IMG/VR virus record: IMGVR_UViG_3300029922_000086
Location: 1 to 55,327 of that record
Origin: a virus
DNA: 55,327 nt
Reading direction: 5' to 3' (one strand)
Under the pieces are notes generated by a model that saw nothing but the letters and a program-made list of their open reading frames with translations, searched no databases and was not told where the DNA came from. Below, piece after piece: positions 50,448 through 55,327 of this stretch (positions are counted from its first letter, which is position 1; every line of letters begins with the position of its first letter). The position numbers and the translations under genes are program-made.

Positions 50448-50768
50448 ATGATTGATTACTGGGATGGTATTTTCAAAAGAGATACTCAATTAAAAAATCC
50501 GCGTGGATGGATACAATGGAAAGGAACTGACGTGTGTATTGATTTGCACTGCGATTGTGGATTCGAGGGACATATTGATGCAGGATTCTTTTATCACTAT
50601 GAATGTCCTTCATGTAAAACAAAATATGCAGTGGGTCAAAATATAAAGCTCATAAAACTGACTACAGAAGAAATAGAGCACGGAGAAAAAGAAGGATTTA
50701 CATATGAGACGGACGACCTTACAATGGAAAAAGAATGGGAAATTTTATTGATGGAGAAAGAGAAATGA
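50448..50768 (+). CDS. Small zinc-ribbon protein
   Basis: 106 aa from ATG 50448 with AAAGGAC upstream. CDCGFEGHIDAG then ECPSCKTKYAVGQ form two C-x-C / C-x-x-C pairs; acidic C-terminus. Probably zinc-binding; function unknown. Overlaps the next gene by ATGA. Confidence 0.6.
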   Translation: MIDYWDGIFKRDTQLKNPRGWIQWKGTDVCIDLHCDCGFEGHIDAGFFYHYECPSCKTKYAVGQNIKLIKLTTEEIEHGEKEGFTYETDDLTMEKEWEILLMEKEK

Positions 50769-50995
50769 TTACAACAATACAACCAACACAAAGCAGATTA
50801 AACAGATACTTTAACACGCCTCGGCTGAAAGAAGCGCCGCAGCTACAGTTCTTTGCAGTTAAACAAGTTTTTCATGAGTCGCAACTCTTTGGTCTGGGAT
50901 ATTTAACTTCAAAACAGTTTCTGTTGACTGATGGAACTAAAGTTGTGGGATATGTAAATGATGGGCGAATTACTGATTTAAGTGAGCATTATTAA
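50765..50995 (+). CDS. KVVGY-module protein
   Basis: 76 aa: TQSRLNRYFNTPRLKEAPQL, FFAVKQVFHESQLFGLGYLT and TDGTKVVGYVNDGRITDL. The KVVGY segment matches the two repeats in the 42333 gene, giving a three-member module family in this operon. Confidence 0.6.
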   Translation: MITTIQPTQSRLNRYFNTPRLKEAPQLQFFAVKQVFHESQLFGLGYLTSKQFLLTDGTKVVGYVNDGRITDLSEHY

Positions 50996-51194
50996 GGAGA
51001 ATATTATTATTAATCAAGACTATATTAATGTAGTAACAATAATAACAGAAAGAGATTGCAAACCAATTGACATTAATTTATTTGAAGAATTAGTTAATTC
51101 AATTTTGCCTTTGAGAGAAAATAATTTAGATTCTATATACTTTGATTGCAAAATAGTGGATGAATATTTTAAGCACGAAAGGAGAATTATATGA
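50982..51194 (+). CDS. Small protein with unclear start
   Basis: 70 aa from GTG 50982; the rest reads INVVTIITERDCKPIDINLF, then EELVNSILPLRENNLDSIYF. GTG lacks an SD. AAGGAG at 50994-50999 precedes three ATT codons in frame, so an ATT start just downstream (about 65 aa) is possible. Overlaps the next gene by ATGA. Confidence 0.5.
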   Translation: MSIIKENIIINQDYINVVTIITERDCKPIDINLFEELVNSILPLRENNLDSIYFDCKIVDEYFKHERRII

Positions 51195-51388
51195 AACTAA
51201 CTATCATTTATTTTTGTGGGGTATTCATTTCCCTGTACATTCATTTCTCTTTCTGGAAGTGTAAGGGCTTTTGGCATGCTGTTTGTAACTTTTTTCTAAG
51301 TCTTATGTGGCCGTTACTCATTCCAACGTTGCTCCTTTCATGCCTTTTTTCTGCCGTCATTCACTATTCCACTAAAAATTGGAAATAA
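51191..51388 (+). CDS. Holin candidate
   Basis: 65 aa with two hydrophobic stretches: IIYFCGVFISLYIHFSFWKC and FFLSLMWPLLIPTLLLSCLF. It is 39 bases before the lysozyme gene, where class II holins often lie. Small size and two helices fit; family not recognised. Its timing role is inferred. Confidence 0.55.
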   Translation: MKLTIIYFCGVFISLYIHFSFWKCKGFWHAVCNFFLSLMWPLLIPTLLLSCLFSAVIHYSTKNWK

Positions 51389-51427
51389 TGAATTTTGTGA
51401 TATTCTACCAGAAAGGAGAAAAATCAC

Positions 51428-51901
51428 ATGGAACAAAAAAAAGTATGGGCTCTCGAATTGACCACCTCTTGTGAAAACGAAGAACTTGTAGCCTACAAGG
51501 ATACTCGCGGAATTTGGACGATTGCCATTGGTCTTGCGCGACATTATCTAGATGGCACACCTATCCAAGAAGGTGACACCTGCACCCATGAACAAGCACA
51601 AGAATGGCTTGAGCAATATATGGAGAAAAACGTTTATCCAGTCGTTGATAGTTTTCAAAGGACCTATGCTTTTAATGACCGAATTTATGCAGCCCTTTGC
51701 TCATTTGTATACAATGAGGGAGCAAGTGAATTAAAAGCTAGTTCCTCGATTCGCATGGCACTTCAACAATCTAGTCTCATTGGTTTGCAAGTTGCGTTTA
51801 GAAAATTCATTTACCAAACTATCGATGGTCAACTTAAACCTTGCGAGGGTCTTAAAAATCGCCGCGAAAAAGAAATTACATTTTTTATGAAAGGAACCTG
51901 A
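51428..51901 (+). CDS. Endolysin, T4-type lysozyme (GH24)
   Basis: 157 aa with SD AAAGGAG. The catalytic triad has the T4 lysozyme spacing: E16, D25 (AYKDTRG), T31 (WTIAIG), 9 and 6 residues apart. It cuts peptidoglycan glycan strands. No signal peptide is seen, so a holin is needed. The tail shows NRREKEITFFMKG. Followed by spanin-like and convergent late genes. Confidence 0.85.
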   Translation: MEQKKVWALELTTSCENEELVAYKDTRGIWTIAIGLARHYLDGTPIQEGDTCTHEQAQEWLEQYMEKNVYPVVDSFQRTYAFNDRIYAALCSFVYNEGASELKASSSIRMALQQSSLIGLQVAFRKFIYQTIDGQLKPCEGLKNRREKEITFFMKGT

Positions 51902-52090
51902 ATGTTCGAAACAGAATTTGACGAATTTTACTTTGATTTTATAAATTTAAAAAATATGACACCCGAAAATAAAGAGCAATATAAGAAAAACTCAGAGCAG
52001 TATTATCGTTGCAAAGCTGCCTGGGATAAGGGATGCAAAATCACGGAACTTTATTTGAGATTGGAAAAGGAAGAAAGTGAAGCAGCTTGA
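51902..52090 (+). CDS. Small lysis-cassette protein
   Basis: 62 aa, acidic/aromatic: MFETEFDEFYFDFINLKNMT. Starts at the lysozyme stop and overlaps the next start. No domain recognised. Confidence 0.5.
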   Translation: MFETEFDEFYFDFINLKNMTPENKEQYKKNSEQYYRCKAAWDKGCKITELYLRLEKEESEAA

Positions 52091-52613
52091 ATTTTTAGAT
52101 GAATTCTTTTCTAAGAATAAAACTGGACTCTTCATCGGTGGAATCCTGGGAGTGGCGATTTCCCACATCATTTCTCCCGCGTTTTCTTCCAAAACTGTCG
52201 AAACAAAAACCGTTCAGAGAACAGAACAAAAAACGCAGGCTGTAGAAGTATCCCAGGTCCAAAAAGATTCAACCACGGGGCAGCAAACGAGTTATGTCGA
52301 GAAATCCTTTAATAATAAAGGTATTTTGATCCATGAAGTGATTTCTGGACAAAAAATCGATACTTCTACCCAACTTGCTCAAAATGATGTCAAAAAAACT
52401 GAGAGTGCAACTGTGTCGACTCTTTCTCAAGAATCTAAAACTACGATCGAAAACCGTCCAAATTGGGAAATGGGATTTTTAACCTCATATCCTTTTCAAA
52501 TGCAAAAAATAACTCCTCTGATCGGCTATCGGCTTTTCGGAGGAGTCCATTTAATCGGGAGCACCGACTTAAAATTTTCTCAGTTTCAGGCAGGAATTTT
52601 GCTGGAGCTTTAG
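52077..52613 (+). CDS. Membrane-anchored spanin-like protein
   Basis: 178 aa, GTG start with AAGGAAG upstream. A hydrophobic helix at about residues 16-34 (TGLFIGGILGVAISHIISP), a Gln/Ser/Thr-rich linker, and a C-terminal beta region (NWEMGFLTSYPFQ ... LIGYRLFGGVHLIGST). An inner-membrane-anchored protein reaching to the outer membrane fits a spanin-type role after the endolysin. Its stop shares TTAG with the convergent gene at 52610. Confidence 0.55.
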   Translation: MKQLEFLDEFFSKNKTGLFIGGILGVAISHIISPAFSSKTVETKTVQRTEQKTQAVEVSQVQKDSTTGQQTSYVEKSFNNKGILIHEVISGQKIDTSTQLAQNDVKKTESATVSTLSQESKTTIENRPNWEMGFLTSYPFQMQKITPLIGYRLFGGVHLIGSTDLKFSQFQAGILLEL

Positions 52614-52909
52614 GAAGGAACGGCTTCAACCACGGGAGCCGCTGCTTCAACAGGTAGAACATCTTGGACCGCAGCGGATTCAACAATAGGGGCTACTGGT
52701 GCCGGAGCAGCCGCAGCTTTTTCATTTTCAGTTTTAATATATATGTTCATAAACATTTCAATATAATCGAGAACTTTTTTAGCTTGAGAATGAACCGTGG
52801 GAAGCTCAAACCAAGGTTGATGGTGACGAATAAATTTAATTCCATTCAAACATTCTTCGGCGGTAAGAATTTGTTGTTGTGGCTGTTGTGGAGCAACTGG
52901 TTCTGACAT
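52610..52909 (-). CDS. Small Ala/Pro-rich protein at the late operon end
   Basis: 99 aa from ATG 52909 (AAAGGA 6-7 bases upstream). MSEPVAPQQPQQQILTAEEC, a helical middle (VLDYIEMFMNIYIKTENEKA), then an Ala/Val/Pro-rich tail. No family recognised. End of the leftward operon, convergent with the spanin-like gene. Confidence 0.55.
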   Translation of the reverse strand: MSEPVAPQQPQQQILTAEECLNGIKFIRHHQPWFELPTVHSQAKKVLDYIEMFMNIYIKTENEKAAAAPAPVAPIVESAAVQDVLPVEAAAPVVEAVPS

Positions 52910-52980
52910 AAAAAATCCTTTCGAGATTGGCGAAATTGCCTTCATTAAGATTAATTGATTTTTAGAATTAATCAAGAAGC

Positions 52981-53238
52981 CTACTTAAGACTTTCCTTGA
53001 TGTCCTTCAGAAGTGAAATGACCTCACTTAATTTACTTGTATTATCTTGAACATTAGAAGAAAGGACAGTAATTTTGTCAATAAGAACGGGAGTGAATTT
53101 ATTGATGAAATATCCTACTCCCAAAACAATAATTAAAATCAAAACAAACAACGGATTCTTGACTCCATTTACAAAATTTTCGCCGGCTTCTAGCGTTTGC
53201 GCAACATCCATTCCTAATTTTGGTTTGTTTTCTTTCAT
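52981..53238 (-). CDS. Small single-span membrane protein
   Basis: 85 aa: MKENKPKLGMDVAQTLEAGE then NPLFVLILIIVLGVGYFINK as a hydrophobic helix, followed by a coiled coil (LSEVISLLKDIKESLK). Could be a second holin or an antiholin; placed within the late operon after the tail genes. Confidence 0.55.
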   Translation of the reverse strand: MKENKPKLGMDVAQTLEAGENFVNGVKNPLFVLILIIVLGVGYFINKFTPVLIDKITVLSSNVQDNTSKLSEVISLLKDIKESLK

Positions 53239-53241
53239 AAT

Positions 53242-53493
53242 TTAGCTACCGAGTGTAGGTTCGGCAGGAAAATTAGTAATAAAAGTATTTATCGCTGATT
53301 GGGCATTCAATAAATAAGTTTTGAACCCAGGCATATCGTTAGGAAATGCAGCGGCAAAAACTGTGTCACCATATAAAACAGTACCAGCGGCTATAACAGC
53401 GGCCAGCGCAGCTTTAGCATTTGCCAACGAATTATCAAAAGCTGTTTTTTCTGGGACAATTATTGTTTGCATTTGTGTGTAAGAGACAGTCAT
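53242..53493 (-). CDS. Small Ala-rich protein
   Basis: 83 aa: TVSYTQMQTIIVPEKTAFDN, then LANAKAALAAVIAAGTVLYG and PGFKTYLLNAQSAINTF. Helical. No family seen. Late operon member; could be a fibre chaperone or virion component. Confidence 0.5.
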   Translation of the reverse strand: MTVSYTQMQTIIVPEKTAFDNSLANAKAALAAVIAAGTVLYGDTVFAAAFPNDMPGFKTYLLNAQSAINTFITNFPAEPTLGS

Positions 53494-53496
53494 ATA

Positions 53497-53859
53497 TTAT
53501 TTCTCCCAAAATTCTAAAAGTTGTTCAGGTTTCAGAGCTATTAATTCATCAACTGTCTCAACATGAGATAAGTCAATGCTTGATAGAGCTTTTAATTGTT
53601 TTCTTTGCGCGAGAAGCTGTTTTCTAAGTTCATCTTCCCCATCTTCTTCGGCTGCTTCTATTTTTTCTGTAATATCTTTTAGAGCTTTTTCAAGTGCCAC
53701 ATTGAGTTTTAACATGAAAAACTTTTTGCAACCCTCCATGTCATGCTTAGGTGAGGATGCATGGTCAAATTGAACTGCATGGACAAAATCAGGGTATTTT
53801 CTATTTAAATCCCAATACTCATTAATGAGTGGGTCATCATCAGAAGTTGTTGTTATCAT
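53497..53859 (-). CDS. Tail fibre assembly-like chaperone
   Basis: 120 aa, overlapping the fibre gene stop by ATGA. DDPLINEYWDLNRKYPDFVH and a coiled coil (EKALKDITEKIEAAEEDGED), ending SHVETVDELIALKPEQLLEF. Small, coiled-coil proteins just after a long fibre are often fibre chaperones; family assignment is not certain. Confidence 0.5.
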   Translation of the reverse strand: MITTTSDDDPLINEYWDLNRKYPDFVHAVQFDHASSPKHDMEGCKKFFMLKLNVALEKALKDITEKIEAAEEDGEDELRKQLLAQRKQLKALSSIDLSHVETVDELIALKPEQLLEFWEK

Positions 53860-55200
53860 GGGTGATATGCTCCATAAATTGCAATTGTCATTTTGGCAAT
53901 ATTACCTGTGCTGCATAATAATTTGAATGCATTGTAACCAGTGGTTGAACTGGCTTGGAAAGATGAAACTAATTGTTGAGAGCCATTTATGTGAAAGACA
54001 CCAGTGAAATTTGCGTTTGAACTGGCTGTGCTAAAGTTACCCATATATAAGTAACCAAATTGTACTGAACCAGTACTTGTTACTCCTAGGTTTACATTTA
54101 CTGAGGCTGCAATATTACTCCAGCCATTTCCTGCCGATGCATCATTGGATGTTACGCCGCCGATATATCCAGTACTGTAATAAGTAGATCCACTATTATT
54201 TGAAACTTGTAAAAATAAAAAGTCCCCATTAACTACTGGTTGAAAGTTTTCTATCAAGATAAATAGGGTTTGGTATTGGTCAAAAGAATTTGTATTGCTT
54301 AACACAAACGAAGCACTAGCCACGCTAGTTACTGTGGAAGATGCGATAAGATTAAATCCTGCTAAAGATAACCACTTTGAACCATTGAAAAATTGTGGGG
54401 TAATAAGTGTCGTGTTGTGTACTTGTAATCCAGTCGCAGGTGAAGAAATGTTTGTAGCTGGAGCGGAGTTAGTGGGTGGCAAAAATCCTTTTGTCGCACT
54501 GACGAGAGTCAATTGTGCACTGGCATTTGGAATTGCAGTCCCAGACGCAATATTCCCAAAAACTAAAAGGTCATTAGCACCAATGGAACCTAAGTTTGAA
54601 CCATTAAATCCTAATGCGAGGTTATCAAAATATCCTGCTACTTTATAAGTCCCAAAAGTTGGAGCTTTTACATATAGTCCATAGACGTTTCCAAAACTAC
54701 CAGACCTAACATACCCATCATCGATATAATGCATCGCCACATTGGAAAGTGTACCCGCATTGCTAGGGAAAGTAATTGAACTATAAGTCCCAAAAGCATA
54801 GGTCATTGTTTGACCTGTAGCCACTCCAAGACTTGGGTAATTGATAATACCTGCTACCATCCCACCTGTACCTGTTGCGGGAACTACAGAAGTGTTAAGA
54901 TATAAACCTGTGGCACTTGCTGAAAATGGAAAAGATGTAAAGCCCGTGGTAGTCGTAATACTGCCGGCAAGGTGGGCTTGGGTAGAAGTAAATGGTCCAG
55001 ATGTTCCGAATCCTGAAATTCCAGGAATAATTACACCGCCAGCGGGAGGGGTATTTCCTGCATTTGCATAACTTCCAAATGCAACACCATTATTAGTTGC
55101 AAGAGTTAATTGAGTACCACCATTATTTGTGAAGAAATTCAATCCCACATTGTTAAAAGTACCGAGCCCACATTGTCCAGTATTTAAATAAATACCTACC
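53856..55200 (-). CDS. Long tail fibre, C-terminal part (continues from base 1)
   Basis: In frame with the N-terminal part at 1-2084. This segment contains the receptor-end region: VGLNFFTNNGGTQLTLATNN, Gly/Thr/Ser-rich repeats, TGTGGMVAGIINYPSLGVAT, and ends with TIAIYGAYHP. It has no visible intramolecular chaperone/peptidase S74 domain at the end. The next gene is likely its assembly helper. Confidence 0.85.
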
Positions 55201-55327
55201 GTGTTAGTTCCGTCTGTAAAGGAGGAATTCCAGGCAGTCCCATTAACTTGGAATTGACTATTTACTCCAACCCGTGAAGTTTCATTTACAAGAAGAACTC
55301 CACTAATAGCTGCCCCATTGGTTGGTG
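55201..55327. repeat. Terminal overlap, right copy
   Basis: Identical to bases 1-127. It repeats the same fibre codons, so it should be counted once. See the left copy. Confidence 0.9.

Noticed and set aside
1-55327. CRISPR arrays, integrase, transposases, insertion sequences
   Set aside because: No regularly spaced repeats, no tyrosine/serine recombinase motifs and no transposase motifs were found by eye.

Overview
The window is one complete, circularly closed phage genome of about 55.2 kb: bases 1-127 recur exactly at 55201-55327, and a tail-fibre gene reads in frame across the join. It is A+T-rich, with mostly short intergenic gaps, ATGA-type gene overlaps and clear Shine-Dalgarno (SD) sites. 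The virion is a contractile-tailed (myovirus) particle with a Mu/P2-style tail module: sheath, tube, frameshifted chaperone, tape measure, DNA-circularisation-like protein, gp44/45/46/47-like baseplate proteins and fibres. A GH24 lysozyme, a spanin-like protein and a lipobox lipoprotein suggest a Gram-negative host, whose identity I cannot name. No integrase, transposase or CI-like repressor was seen, so it is probably lytic.

Layout. Nearly all of 1-25.2 kb is the minus-strand late operon, transcribed leftward from 25.18 kb: head genes (portal, protease/scaffold, decoration, capsid), connectors, tail, baseplate and fibres. The operon continues through the circle junction to 52.61 kb. One plus-strand gene (3447-4160) lies inside it. 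From 25.3 kb rightward come the terminase subunits and a helicase-like ATPase.

29.6-30.8 kb carries no convincing protein gene. It holds two apparent minus-strand non-coding transcription units. One, of about 660 nt, has its own promoter and intrinsic terminator and tRNA-like folds at both ends. The other is a small RNA of about 80 nt with a near-perfect sigma70 promoter. A metzincin-type lipoprotein protease gene follows at 30.9 kb. A likely replication origin follows at 31.4-32.05 kb: G-C-A-A-A-A iterons facing each other across a TA-repeat tract. Then come replication genes: a DUF3987-like protein, a DnaG-like primase and a DECH helicase.

36.7-41 kb is an early/recombination block: ERF-type annealing protein and SSB-like protein on the minus strand, divergent from a Cro-like regulator and a RecE/RecB-like exonuclease on the plus strand. 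A 14-bp operator candidate is shared by two promoters there. 41-51.4 kb is a dense operon of more than 30 small genes: an HNH nuclease, a MazG-like hydrolase, an RNA ligase, three proteins of Tad2 (anti-Thoeris)-like form, tandem paralogues and many tiny membrane proteins. It looks like a host-takeover and counter-defence region. Lysis genes (holin candidate, lysozyme, spanin-like) end at 52.6 kb, convergent with the end of the late operon.

No DNA or RNA polymerase was found, so the phage probably borrows host polymerases while supplying its own initiation, annealing and packaging proteins.
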